Virus record (IMG/VR): IMGVR_UViG_3300009156_000233
Coordinates: 1 to 24,771 of that record
Strand: one strand, 5' to 3'
From: a virus
DNA: 24,771 nucleotides
Shown one piece after another: positions 1 to 5,689 of this stretch (position 1 is the stretch's first letter; the number at the start of each line of letters is the position of its first letter). The notes under the pieces were generated by a model, which had not been told where the DNA came from, did no database searches, and saw only the letters and a program-made list of their open reading frames with translations. The position numbers and the translations under genes are program-made.

Positions 1-242
1 AGTAACGAATCTTTTGATGGGGGAATAACCTTAAACACGAGCCTCTCAACTTGCCATTGAACACTCGTGGATGCTTCTCCTGAGTCGCATTATAGGTTGT
101 TCCTCCTTCAAAGGAGTAGTTATGGTGGGCAAAAACTAGGCGTCGATTGGCCGTACCAAACGTGCGGTGAATCTGGGGACGATGAACAGCAGTCGAATGT
201 AGTTATCTAGTACTACTCGAAGCTGCGGCCCACCCCCAACTT
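1..242. other. Gene-poor leader region
   Basis: No convincing gene lies here. Frame 1 is open from the window edge to a TGA at 58-60 and could be the last 19 codons of an upstream gene, but this is too short to judge. An AGGAG at 112-116 sits before an ATG at 122, which opens only five codons. That AGGAG is part of a small inverted repeat, CTCCTT (103-108) and AAGGAG (111-116). The second half of the region can fold into the structure listed at 118-241. I see no clear sigma-70 promoter. Confidence 0.4.
118..241 (+). ncRNA. Candidate structured RNA or leader fold
   Basis: Nested complementarity is visible. GGTGGGC (124-130) pairs with GCCCACC (228-234), and AGTT (118-121) with AACT (238-241) outside it. 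Inside is a 13-bp interrupted hairpin at 187-225: CAGC, TCGA and GTAGT pair with ACTAC, TCGA and GCTG around an 8-base loop. A small TTGG/CCAA hairpin lies at 147-159. The 3' strand of the outer helix is followed by C and CCA, which resembles a tRNA acceptor end, but no T-arm fits. It could be a leader RNA, a small noncoding RNA or chance pairing: a 7-bp match alone is expected by chance in such a stretch. No family is recognised. Confidence 0.25.
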
Positions 243-260
243 ATGATGGTGAGAGAAGGT

Positions 261-338
261 ATGCTAGAAGTTATTATCGTCGTCCTGATTGTATTAACTT
301 GGGCCGGGATAATTAACAGGTCGAGGAAAGAGGAATAA
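261..338 (+). CDS. Tiny single-span membrane peptide
   Basis: A 25-residue ORF consists of a hydrophobic stretch (LEVIIVVLIVLTWAGII) followed by a basic and acidic tail (NRSRKEE). It looks like one membrane-spanning helix with a short cytoplasmic end. The start at 261 is chosen because AGAGAAGG lies just upstream. An in-frame ATG at 243 would add six residues (MMVREG). The stop at 336-338 is one base before the next start, as expected for coupled phage genes. Function is unknown; small phage membrane peptides can be lysis-related or host-modulating, but nothing here decides that. The peptide is very short, so it may not be expressed. Confidence 0.4.
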   Translation: MLEVIIVVLIVLTWAGIINRSRKEE

Positions 339-339
339 A

Positions 340-510
340 ATGAACTGGAGAAGTGTGAAGATTCACTTAGAGGATAAGATTGTACTCGTAGTGGAGTTCC
401 TCACACGCGATGAACTCGTTCTAGTGAAGAAATACAAGGGAATGGATACGGCGTTTCGCTTCGACGTATGCAACTGGCTTGAAGGTGAACTACCTGCTAC
501 TGAACTATAG
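340..510 (+). CDS. Small hypothetical protein (56 aa)
   Basis: This 56-residue ORF starts MNWRSVKIHLEDKIVLVV and ends WLEGELPATEL. The AGAGGA at 329-334 is well placed before the ATG. The predicted pattern is two or three beta strands followed by a short helix, with no cysteine motif or membrane span. It lies between the membrane peptide (one base upstream) and the 224-residue protein (nine bases downstream), so it probably belongs to the same transcript. No family is recognised. The compact packing and good ribosome site support a real gene. Confidence 0.6.
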   Translation: MNWRSVKIHLEDKIVLVVEFLTRDELVLVKKYKGMDTAFRFDVCNWLEGELPATEL

Positions 511-519
511 GAGACTAAC

Positions 520-1194
520 ATGACTGAAGGAAAAGCTCTCCAGCCATTAACAAATGGCGGGACTGTACTCATTGTTGGTGTGAAGTCGTCAAATCTGAAT
601 GATGAGATTCGCACTCACCCGCGTGTAATTCTTTGGGACAGTCAGCATGAACACTGGACCAATAAGGATATTCCGTCCAACGTCCGCGTAATCTTCATGA
701 CGCGATTCATTGGACATACTGCATTCGAGAAGATACTGGCTGAGGCACGTAAGAAACAGTTAACTATCTTCAATCCAGAAGGCACGGGGTTGATTGTGAA
801 GCAAGTGAGAGAATTACTCGCGCTTGAACCGAAGTCAACTGAACCTGTGCAACGACCAATTGCTACACCGGGGAAACTAACTCCTCTCATTCCACTCATC
901 GACTTCAGCAAGACGAACGCCGAGAATGCACGCGCGCTCATGTCGAAGGCAAATGAACTGAACATCAATACTACTGAGCAGTCAGTAGCTCAGATGATAA
1001 GTGCTCGACGGCGTAAGATGAGCGGAACTGCTGTACCAAGAAGTATTCGAGCGAAGTTGGATGTGTCGGTTGAGATACTCGACAACATGATTCAATCGCT
1101 GAAGGACATGCGCGATTTCCTTATCGCTACGACTGAGGAGAATCGGACTCTGCGGGCAAAGATGGAAAACTTCAAGAAACTAATGGAGCTATAA
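520..1194 (+). CDS. DUF2325-like protein with C-terminal coiled coil
   Basis: This is a 224-residue protein. Residues 16-97 follow the pattern of DUF2325 proteins: a first strand VLIVGVKSS (16-24), a mid segment with a conserved-looking aspartate and histidine (WDSQHEHW, 39-46), the strand VRVIFMTRFIGHTAFEKIL (55-73) with the typical 'xxxSH/GH' helix start, and a final strand LTIFNPEGTG. The match is from memory of the family pattern. The middle (about 105-130) is proline-rich, and residues 180-222 look like a coiled coil. The ribosome site is GGAG just before ATG 520. DUF2325 has no settled biochemical role that I know of. Its place at the head of the replication block suggests an early or DNA-metabolism role, but that is inference. 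Confidence 0.65.
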   Translation: MTEGKALQPLTNGGTVLIVGVKSSNLNDEIRTHPRVILWDSQHEHWTNKDIPSNVRVIFMTRFIGHTAFEKILAEARKKQLTIFNPEGTGLIVKQVRELLALEPKSTEPVQRPIATPGKLTPLIPLIDFSKTNAENARALMSKANELNINTTEQSVAQMISARRRKMSGTAVPRSIRAKLDVSVEILDNMIQSLKDMRDFLIATTEENRTLRAKMENFKKLMEL

Positions 1195-1197
1195 CTA

Positions 1198-1551
1198 ATG
1201 AACAGCATTAACGTAATTGCACCCTATGTGTTCGAGACACAGTGGGTATTTGATGACCCTAGTAAAGAACTAGTAAGAGAACCATTCGTGTCAGGAACAG
1301 ACAACATGATTGACATGTTGACTACGTGTATACCAAATGCAGAGGATGGATTCATTCTCGTATTCTCTGCACAGCCATTTCCTGACCATGATACAGTTCT
1401 CGTGTGGATTAGGGAGGAACACAACGGAAACTGGTATTATGAGGAGGATACAGGAATATTAGGATGGCTGTGTCCTGCTCTACTGAAGTATTTCGACAAA
1501 GCTCCGGGTAGAATCTACGTGCAAATAAAGGCTAAAGGACTGGACCTGTAA
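1198..1551 (+). CDS. DUF6717-like hypothetical protein
   Basis: This 117-residue protein carries the motif series VIAPYVFETQWVFDD (7-21), REPFVSGTDNMID (28-40), 'IPNAEDGFILVFSAQPFP' (45-62), NGNWYYEE and GWLCPALLKYFDKAPGRIY. From memory these match DUF6717, a small family of unknown function found in bacteria and phages. The start is three bases after the previous stop (taa-cta-ATG), and the stop abuts the nuclease start, so it is co-translated with its neighbours. There is no catalytic signature and no membrane or signal segment. The family assignment needs an HMM check. Confidence 0.65.
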   Translation: MNSINVIAPYVFETQWVFDDPSKELVREPFVSGTDNMIDMLTTCIPNAEDGFILVFSAQPFPDHDTVLVWIREEHNGNWYYEEDTGILGWLCPALLKYFDKAPGRIYVQIKAKGLDL

Positions 1552-2505
1552 ATGGTAGATGTCATTGCACCTCCGAAAAAGAACGTAATCTTTGACGCGA
1601 CCACACTCACATCTCTAATGGGGTGTGGTCGCTTCACAGATTTACGTTTCAATCATCGATTTACATCTACCAAAGGTAAGTCGAACAGTCTAGAAGTGGG
1701 GACTCTAATTCATAAGGTGCTTGAAGTCTATTACAAGCACATGATTAAGGGATTCCCTCGCGCTACATCAATTGGTCAAGCTATGACTGCTGGTCAGTTG
1801 TATGTAACTGGATGTCCCCAGTGTGGCAACATGACGGAAGGTAGTCCATCATGCGGGCATGAACTAGGAGAATATCCTGGTCTGACTAATACAGCAGAGC
1901 AGAGCGAGAAGTGGAATGTAGGCTGGCGCTTTGCATTGCAGACATGTGAGCAGTATTTCGAGTTCTACAAGAACGATGCATGGATTCCTCTATCTGCGGA
2001 GCAAGTGAAGGGCGAAGTACTATACGAGGATGATGAAATTCGTATCTTGTGGAAGGCGAAGTTCGATTTGATAGTAGACACGAATCAAATCGGCATAGTG
2101 TCAGTGGACCATAAGACATTCAAACAGCGACGAGATAAGACTACACTATCTAATCAATTCAGTGGTCAGTGTCTCTTGCTGAAAGCACGGAATGTCATCG
2201 TGAATAAGATTGGTCTACAGACTTCATTGAAGATAGATGAGCGTCTGACTCGTGAGGTCGTGAGTTTTAGTGCAGATAGATTGCTCGAATGGCAGTCTGA
2301 GATTCTGCCCTATTACGCATACAAGTACATTCAGTATGCGGAGTCGGAGTATTGGCCTCCTAATTACTCGCACTGCGATACGGTGTTTGGTCCCTGCATG
2401 TTCAAGCATGTGTGCGAGGCAGATAGGAACATGAGGGAAGAAGTGCTGCGTAATGAATTCATGATTGGTCCTGTGTGGGACCCAACTAATCGGGGAGATG
2501 ACTAA
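1552..2505 (+). CDS. Fe-S PD-(D/E)XK exonuclease (RecB/Cas4-like)
   Basis: This 317-residue protein has the visible core of a RecB/Cas4-type nuclease: GTLIHK with H54, E155 in VKGEVLYE, D172 in KFDLIVD, the VDHK motif (D186, K188) and an NQFSGQ segment (201-206) matching the family's glutamine motif. One N-terminal cysteine (C25, in MGCGRF) and three near the C-terminus (C275, C282, C288) match the split four-cysteine layout that holds a 4Fe-4S cluster in Cas4, AddB and Dna2 relatives. An insert with C88, C91 and C101 looks like a small zinc knuckle. It probably degrades or processes DNA ends for recombination, alongside the Sak4-like ATPase and SSB downstream. It is not evidence for CRISPR: no array or cas1 is present. 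The start directly follows the previous stop. Confidence 0.85.
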   Translation: MVDVIAPPKKNVIFDATTLTSLMGCGRFTDLRFNHRFTSTKGKSNSLEVGTLIHKVLEVYYKHMIKGFPRATSIGQAMTAGQLYVTGCPQCGNMTEGSPSCGHELGEYPGLTNTAEQSEKWNVGWRFALQTCEQYFEFYKNDAWIPLSAEQVKGEVLYEDDEIRILWKAKFDLIVDTNQIGIVSVDHKTFKQRRDKTTLSNQFSGQCLLLKARNVIVNKIGLQTSLKIDERLTREVVSFSADRLLEWQSEILPYYAYKYIQYAESEYWPPNYSHCDTVFGPCMFKHVCEADRNMREEVLRNEFMIGPVWDPTNRGDD

Positions 2506-2660
2506 TGTTTCCTGAATCTGATTTGAATGGACAGGCTGGACAAGATATGGAACAGCCAGAACCACTGCTAACGGATGAAATGAAGGAAGAACTACGTGAA
2601 TTCATTCGTCAGTTACTTGTTGAATGGGGAGTAATATCTCCAGCAGCGGAGGATGAATAA
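2505..2660 (+). CDS. Small acidic hypothetical protein (51 aa)
   Basis: This 51-residue ORF (MFPESDLNGQAG... to ...SPAAEDE) has an acidic, Gln/Glu-rich N-terminus and one likely amphipathic helix (EMKEELREFIRQLLVEWGV). Its ATG overlaps the nuclease stop by one base (taATG), and its own stop overlaps the next start the same way. This supports translational coupling and a real gene despite its size. It may be an accessory to the nuclease, but only position suggests so. Confidence 0.6.
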   Translation: MFPESDLNGQAGQDMEQPEPLLTDEMKEELREFIRQLLVEWGVISPAAEDE

Positions 2661-2845
2661 TGACTGTCCGCGAATTGCTCGAACTATTGCATGACCTACC
2701 GCTGAATGCTCCAGTTCGAGTAGACCGAAAGCTGGAGATTCAGTCAGTAACACTTGATGATTACGATTGCGAAGTCATCATCAAATTGATGGAACCAGAG
2801 TCAAAGCAATTGAGCTTCGACTTTGAGAGGGATGTAAATGCCTAA
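2660..2845 (+). CDS. Small hypothetical phage protein (61 aa)
   Basis: This 61-residue protein begins MTVRELLELLHDLPLNAPVRV. The pattern 'T-V-x-E-L-hydrophobic-x-x-L-x-x-L-P-x-x-A-x-V' is common in small phage proteins, in which a short helix is followed by strands. The remainder is acidic (EIQSVTLDDYDCEVIIKL). No function is known. It overlaps the previous gene by one base and the next by eight, so it belongs to the same operon. Confidence 0.65.
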   Translation: MTVRELLELLHDLPLNAPVRVDRKLEIQSVTLDDYDCEVIIKLMEPESKQLSFDFERDVNA

Positions 2846-3068
2846 CTGTGTATCGGATAATTGGGTAGTTGTCAACGTCCAAGGCATTCGGAATGCTACA
2901 TGGGGTGAAGCCTCATACGTTAGTTCAACCAACGTAGGTAAACCATTCTTTATCTCGTTGACATACAAGGGTGCTCATAACACCTTCTACTACCGAACTG
3001 AAGCCGAAGCACGCACAATCTTCAATAAGATTCGTGCAGCGATGGATAAGGAGTTCAAGAATGCCTAA
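2838..3068 (+). CDS. Hypothetical protein (76 aa)
   Basis: This 76-residue protein (MPNCVSDNWVVVNVQGIR...) looks like a small beta-rich domain followed by a helix (TEAEARTIFNKIRAAMDKEF). The ATG overlaps the previous CDS by eight bases, and its 3' end overlaps the Sak4-like gene by eight. Both flanking genes are confident, so this one is likely real. No motif or family is recognised. Confidence 0.6.
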   Translation: MPNCVSDNWVVVNVQGIRNATWGEASYVSSTNVGKPFFISLTYKGAHNTFYYRTEAEARTIFNKIRAAMDKEFKNA

Positions 3069-3873
3069 CATGAGCGACGTGAACTTTGATGCTCTCTATG
3101 TAATGATGAAAGGAGAGCCGGGTACACGTAAATCAACTCAGGCGTTATCATTTCCTGTACCACAGGAATGGTTCTCGTGGGATAGGAAGATGAACGGTAT
3201 CTACCTACCCATGAAGAAGTGGGGAATTGACCCTAAGACAATTTCTTACACGGACTATGACAACTGGAATAAAGCTCGTGCGCGCTTGGAGCAGCTTCAG
3301 ATAACGTGTCCATTTAGGACGCTGATATTTGACTCTCTCACCAGCATGTGTGACATGACACTACGTCAAACGCTGAAGATGAAGTATGGCGTAACACGTC
3401 AGTCAGGTGCAGCCGCAGGCAAGCTCATTGCAGGTATTGCAGTCAATGAGATTGAGGACTACAATGCTGAGAGTGCAGCATTGCAAGAGCTGATTGCATT
3501 GACAAAGGACATCAATGCATTTCACAAGGTGAACATCATTCTTATCGCGCACGTAGTGCAAGCTGAGTACCGCAACACGACGAACAACACAACTCACATT
3601 TCCCGCACGATAATAACTGCGGGCAAGAAAGTTGCGCCGAAAATCCCTGCTTATTGTGGTGAAGTGTATCACTTCAATATTAAGAAGGGAATGGTTGAAG
3701 GAGGAGGTGGAGATTATTCGCTCTTGACTGAGCATACAGGTGACGACTTCGCAAGAACGGCATTGGGATTGGATAGGGAGATTGTCTTTGGTGACAAGCC
3801 TCTGTATGAAACCTATTTGAAACCTGCCATCAACAAGATGAAAGAAACGTACGTACCTCTAACAAAAGTCTAG
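3061..3873 (+). CDS. Sak4-like RecA-fold ATPase (recombinase)
   Basis: This 270-residue protein has a Walker A motif GEPGTRKST (18-26), a Walker B-type strand TLIFDSLT with D91, and a strand IILIAH (159-164) typical of RecA-like ATPases. The late PKIPAYCGEVYHF segment resembles the Sak4/AAA_24 phage family. Those proteins bind ssDNA and promote annealing, usually with an SSB encoded next to them, as seen here. An in-frame ATG at 2971 would add 30 residues read from the previous gene in another frame. The start at 3061 is preferred because AAGGAG lies seven to eight bases before it. It probably works with the upstream nuclease and downstream SSB. Exact subfamily assignment needs a profile search. 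Confidence 0.75.
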   Translation: MPNMSDVNFDALYVMMKGEPGTRKSTQALSFPVPQEWFSWDRKMNGIYLPMKKWGIDPKTISYTDYDNWNKARARLEQLQITCPFRTLIFDSLTSMCDMTLRQTLKMKYGVTRQSGAAAGKLIAGIAVNEIEDYNAESAALQELIALTKDINAFHKVNIILIAHVVQAEYRNTTNNTTHISRTIITAGKKVAPKIPAYCGEVYHFNIKKGMVEGGGGDYSLLTEHTGDDFARTALGLDREIVFGDKPLYETYLKPAINKMKETYVPLTKV

Positions 3874-3888
3874 AAGGAGACTGCACAC

Positions 3889-4287
3889 ATGGCTATTTTC
3901 ACGTTCTCGGATTCTGACCTTCTCCGCAACAAGATTGTGGAGCCTGCGTGGTATGTGCTGGACATTCAGGCACATCGTGATTGGTCACCTACAAAGGATG
4001 GCCTCTCCAACAACTGCCACTACGAGACTGTCATCATGAAGAACGCTGACAGCGGCGCGGAGGAGTTTTCTGGTGTTCCGATTGAACTCCAGTTCAACGA
4101 CAAGCCCAAGGCGCGGGGATTCATTGAAGGATTCCTTCGTGGATTGGGTGTTGACGTTGCCTCTAACCAGCGGTACGATGGCAACTCCGCTGTAGGCAAG
4201 AAGATTGAAGCGTTCATTGAGAACGATACGTTCAATGGTCGTCTCATCAATCGCTGCAACCACAAGTACCGCGTATTCCGCGGCTAG
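3889..4287 (+). CDS. Probable ssDNA-binding protein (OB-fold)
   Basis: This 132-residue protein has the look of phage SSB/DUF669-type proteins: PAWYVLDIQAHRDWSPTKDG at the N-terminus, a central beta segment (CHYETVIMK...GVPIELQF), a helix (RGFIEGFLRGLGV), then VGKKIEAFIENDTFNGRLINRC. A strong AAGGAG precedes the ATG, and it directly follows the Sak4-like gene, a pairing often seen in phages. It would coat ssDNA during replication and annealing. It lacks the acidic C-terminal tail expected of many SSBs and ends in YRVFRG. A separate very acidic protein is encoded just downstream, and the polymerase carries an SSB-type tip. Function is inferred from pattern and context. Confidence 0.6.
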   Translation: MAIFTFSDSDLLRNKIVEPAWYVLDIQAHRDWSPTKDGLSNNCHYETVIMKNADSGAEEFSGVPIELQFNDKPKARGFIEGFLRGLGVDVASNQRYDGNSAVGKKIEAFIENDTFNGRLINRCNHKYRVFRG

Positions 4288-4305
4288 TTCTATTCCTACT
4301 GTCTG

Positions 4306-4324
4306 CATTTGTTGCCAACAAATG
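4306..4324. promoter_or_regulatory. 19-base perfect inverted repeat (operator or hairpin)
   Basis: CATTTGTTG, a single C, and CAACAAATG form a perfect 9-bp inverted repeat 19 bases after the SSB stop codon. As RNA it gives an eight-pair stem with a GCC loop, but no U-run follows, so it is a poor intrinsic terminator. As DNA it has the size and symmetry of a repressor-binding site. It lies at the start of the 195-base gap between the SSB gene and the acidic-protein gene. Its role is not decided by sequence alone. Confidence 0.45.
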
Positions 4325-4415
4325 TGGATACTGGACCATTACCATGCTGATCACATGGGAGAAGATGGACGAAATAAAAGTCAGGATAAAGATGTCCTGT
4401 CCAGTGGGTGCATTA

Positions 4416-4453
4416 TGGACCAGAGTAGGCGTGACCTATACTACTCTGGTCCA
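4416..4453 (+). terminator. Strong 13-bp hairpin, possible terminator
   Basis: TGGACCAGAGTAG (4416-4428) and CTACTCTGGTCCA (4441-4453) are perfect inverted copies with a 12-base loop. The downstream bases CTCTTTCATT are only modestly T-rich, so the hairpin could be a weak terminator, an RNA-processing site or a regulatory element. It sits 30 bases before the acidic-protein gene. Related TGGACC/GGTCC half-sites occur nearby at about 4332 and 4464. The symmetry is clear; the function is inference. Confidence 0.5.
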
Positions 4454-4482
4454 CTCTTTCATTAGGTCCAGCAGAGGATAAC

Positions 4483-4704
4483 ATGATGCACTTCGATGGG
4501 GAGTTTGGTGAAGTTGTAGAGGATGATCTTCCTGTACCAGCAGAGGAAGAACCTGCAAAAGAGGAGGACATTGTCATTGCTGAAGATGAAGATGATGACG
4601 ACGAGTTCGAGGACGATGATGAGGATGAGGACGAAGATGAGGTTCCTGTAGAGGAAACTACTTTCATCCCTCCTCCTCCTGATGATGAGGATTCACTCAA
4701 TTAA
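4483..4704 (+). CDS. Highly acidic small protein (73 aa)
   Basis: This 73-residue protein is dominated by Asp and Glu, especially at residues 25-53 (a run of D/E with few other residues), followed by VPVEETTFIPPPPDDEDSLN. An AGAGGA lies just before the first ATG; a second ATG at 4486 is equally usable. There is no folded-domain pattern. Such proteins can mimic DNA charge or act like the acidic tail of an SSB. The position right after a tail-less SSB makes a partner role thinkable, but this is inference. It is flanked by hairpins on both sides, so it may be a separately controlled transcript segment. Confidence 0.6.
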   Translation: MMHFDGEFGEVVEDDLPVPAEEEPAKEEDIVIAEDEDDDDEFEDDDEDEDEDEVPVEETTFIPPPPDDEDSLN

Positions 4705-4741
4705 ACTACTGCCTCAACTCGCCCTGAGCAACCAGTAGTTT
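4703..4741 (+). terminator. Hairpin after the acidic-protein gene
   Basis: AAACTACTG (4703-4711) and CAGTAGTTT (4733-4741) are perfect 9-bp inverted copies, with a short inner CTCA/TGAG pairing. The hairpin starts inside the stop codon of the acidic-protein gene and lies 12 bases before the stronger hairpin at 4753. Together they look like a tandem termination or processing region. Little T-tract follows this first one. Confidence 0.4.
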
Positions 4742-4752
4742 GTAGAGTGATA

Positions 4753-4799
4753 GGAGGCGCATCCAATACCGGCGGGGTTACGGGTGCGCCTCCGTTTTC
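4753..4799 (+). terminator. Rho-independent terminator
   Basis: GGAGGCGCATCC (4753-4764) pairs with GGGTGCGCCTCC (4782-4793) as a GC-rich 12-bp stem with one T-G wobble, followed by GTTTTC. This is the best intrinsic terminator in the window. It ends the nuclease-Sak4-SSB-acidic transcript. The next gene starts about 20 bases later with no visible promoter, so read-through or an unrecognised phage promoter must serve the polymerase block. Confidence 0.7.
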
Positions 4800-4818
4800 T
4801 ACATGTGAGAATAGAGAA

Positions 4819-5103
4819 ATGAATGAGATTCCAAAGGTCATAGGGAGAGTTATCAAGGTGAGTAAGGCGGGTTGGGGATTTATCTCTAGTAGAGATATTG
4901 AATTCACCCGTATCTTCTTTCACTGGACATCGCTCAGACAAGATACGATTCCATTCTTGGAACTCAAGACTGGAATGATGGTGGAGTTTACTCCACTGAA
5001 GATTGAGGGCAAAGGATGGAGAGCTGTGCACATTCGGGTAGTTGATAAGAAGAAAGAAGAACCCAATGACAACGCGAATCAGTTGCCCGTACTGTCACAA
5101 TGA
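4819..5103 (+). CDS. Cold-shock-domain-like protein
   Basis: This 94-residue protein matches the cold-shock fold: GRVIKVSKAGWGFISS (9-24) holds the RNP1-like KxGxGFI, IFFHWTSLR (32-40) the RNP2-like FxH, then GMMVEFTPLKIEGKGWRAVHIRVV (52-75) with the closing 'V-x-F...G-x-A-x-x-V' strands. The tail (KKKEEPNDNANQLP) is disordered. Cold-shock proteins bind ssDNA or RNA through aromatic residues on an OB-fold; a phage copy may act as an RNA chaperone or antiterminator. The start at 4819 is chosen because the longer in-frame ATG (4747) would run through the terminator stem. The ribosome site is weak (AGAG). Confidence 0.7.
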   Translation: MNEIPKVIGRVIKVSKAGWGFISSRDIEFTRIFFHWTSLRQDTIPFLELKTGMMVEFTPLKIEGKGWRAVHIRVVDKKKEEPNDNANQLPVLSQ

Positions 5104-5275
5104 AGATGCAACATTGATGGACCAGATAACCATCGAAATCTACTTCTGTAGATGTTGCTCCAAGACATTCGCGCCCAAGATACTGGAGAATTATGACTCA
5201 ACACGAAAAGGTCAAGAGAGTAGCGCAGATACTAAAAGAAAGGTTTCCGAATCTTACCGTCGCCGAAACAATTGA
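5066..5275 (+). CDS. Small zinc-ribbon protein
   Basis: From ATG 5066 this encodes 69 residues with CPYC (C7, C10) and CRCC (C28, C31), a classic zinc-ribbon spacing. The tail (residues 45-69) is basic and low in complexity. It overlaps the end of the cold-shock gene by 38 bases and the next small ORF by 83 bases, so part of its tail is read in two frames. An in-frame ATG at 5042 would add eight basic residues. Zinc ribbons of this size often bind nucleic acid or RNA polymerase, but the specific role is unknown. Confidence 0.5.
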   Translation: MTTRISCPYCHNEDATLMDQITIEIYFCRCCSKTFAPKILENYDSTRKGQESSADTKRKVSESYRRRNN

Positions 5276-5312
5276 CATCGCATTCAAGATTGTGGAGGCA
5301 CTTGATGAATAA
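5193..5312 (+). CDS. Tiny helical protein (39 aa)
   Basis: This 39-residue ORF starts MTQHEKVKRVAQILKE and ends KIVEALDE. GGAG lies at 5185-5188, a good distance before ATG 5193. The peptide reads as two amphipathic helices, a common shape in small phage proteins. It overlaps the zinc-ribbon tail in another frame by 83 bases and the next gene by eight. The good ribosome site and protein-like composition favour a real gene. No family is recognised. Confidence 0.5.
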   Translation: MTQHEKVKRVAQILKERFPNLTVAETIDIAFKIVEALDE

Positions 5313-5505
5313 CTATCACCACGAACTGCTGCTGGAAATAGTCCACACTGAGTGGGATGATAATCAACTGGATACCTATATCCACAATCAAGAACTGAGA
5401 TTGGAGAATACGAAAGAACTGATTAGAGAATTGAAGCAGATACGCAGGAAGCGGAATAAAAGGAGACAGAAGCCACTCGATACGGGGGTGCGTGATGGCA
5501 GGTAA
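5305..5505 (+). CDS. Small basic coiled-coil protein (66 aa)
   Basis: The start at 5305 (MNNYHHELLLEIVH) is preferred over 5272 because GGAGG lies at 5293-5297. The 66-residue protein has a probable long helix (QLDTYIHNQELRLENTKEL and onward) ending in a very basic patch, RRKRNKRRQK. This suggests nucleic-acid contact. It overlaps both neighbours by about ten bases. No family is recognised. Confidence 0.55.
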   Translation: MNNYHHELLLEIVHTEWDDNQLDTYIHNQELRLENTKELIRELKQIRRKRNKRRQKPLDTGVRDGR

Positions 5506-5689
5506 AATCTATTTCCTCGACCCAACCATGGGAAGGAATGAAGTAAGAGTAATTAAATCCCCCATTGAAATATTGGGTTTCAATATAAAGAATGAAACCG
5601 GGGAGGATTTATTTATTGAAGTTAAGCGTCAGTCTGGATTCGTAGCTCCGGGCGAAAGTGACATAGAAGAATTGATCATAAGAAAATGA
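5495..5689 (+). CDS. Small hypothetical protein (64 aa)
   Basis: This 64-residue protein (MAGKIYFLDPTMGRN...) appears to be a small beta-rich domain: EVRVIKSPIEILGFNIKN, then DLFIEVKRQSGFVAPGE. A GTG at 5492 is in frame directly before the ATG, and GGGGGTG serves as the ribosome site. It overlaps the coiled-coil gene by 11 bases and the next by four (ATGA). No function is recognised. Confidence 0.6.
   Translation: MAGKIYFLDPTMGRNEVRVIKSPIEILGFNIKNETGEDLFIEVKRQSGFVAPGESDIEELIIRK

Noticed and set aside
71-139. 22-codon ORF with AGGAG nearby
   Set aside because: Very short and hydrophobic; the AGGAG lies inside the ORF, not before its start.
124-238. tRNA gene with CCA end
   Set aside because: The 7-bp outer helix and CCA look tRNA-like, but the 115-base span lacks a T-arm, D-arm and anticodon arm. 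Kept only as a candidate structured RNA.
1552-2505. CRISPR-Cas locus suggested by the Cas4-like nuclease
   Set aside because: No repeat array, cas1 or cas2 is present, and the neighbours are phage recombination genes.
4205-4465. 86-codon + strand ORF overlapping the end of the SSB gene
   Set aside because: It overlaps the confident SSB-like gene in another frame, has no ribosome site and runs through the 9-bp and 13-bp inverted repeats; it looks like a chance frame.
4344-4481. 45-codon ORF (MLITWEKMDEIK...) before the acidic-protein gene
   Set aside because: There is no Shine-Dalgarno, and it crosses the perfect 13-bp hairpin, so the region is better explained as regulatory.
4413-4700. Serine-rich - strand ORF opposite the acidic gene
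   Set aside because: Poly-Ser is the antisense of GAT/GAG/GAC-rich acidic codons; it is a shadow.
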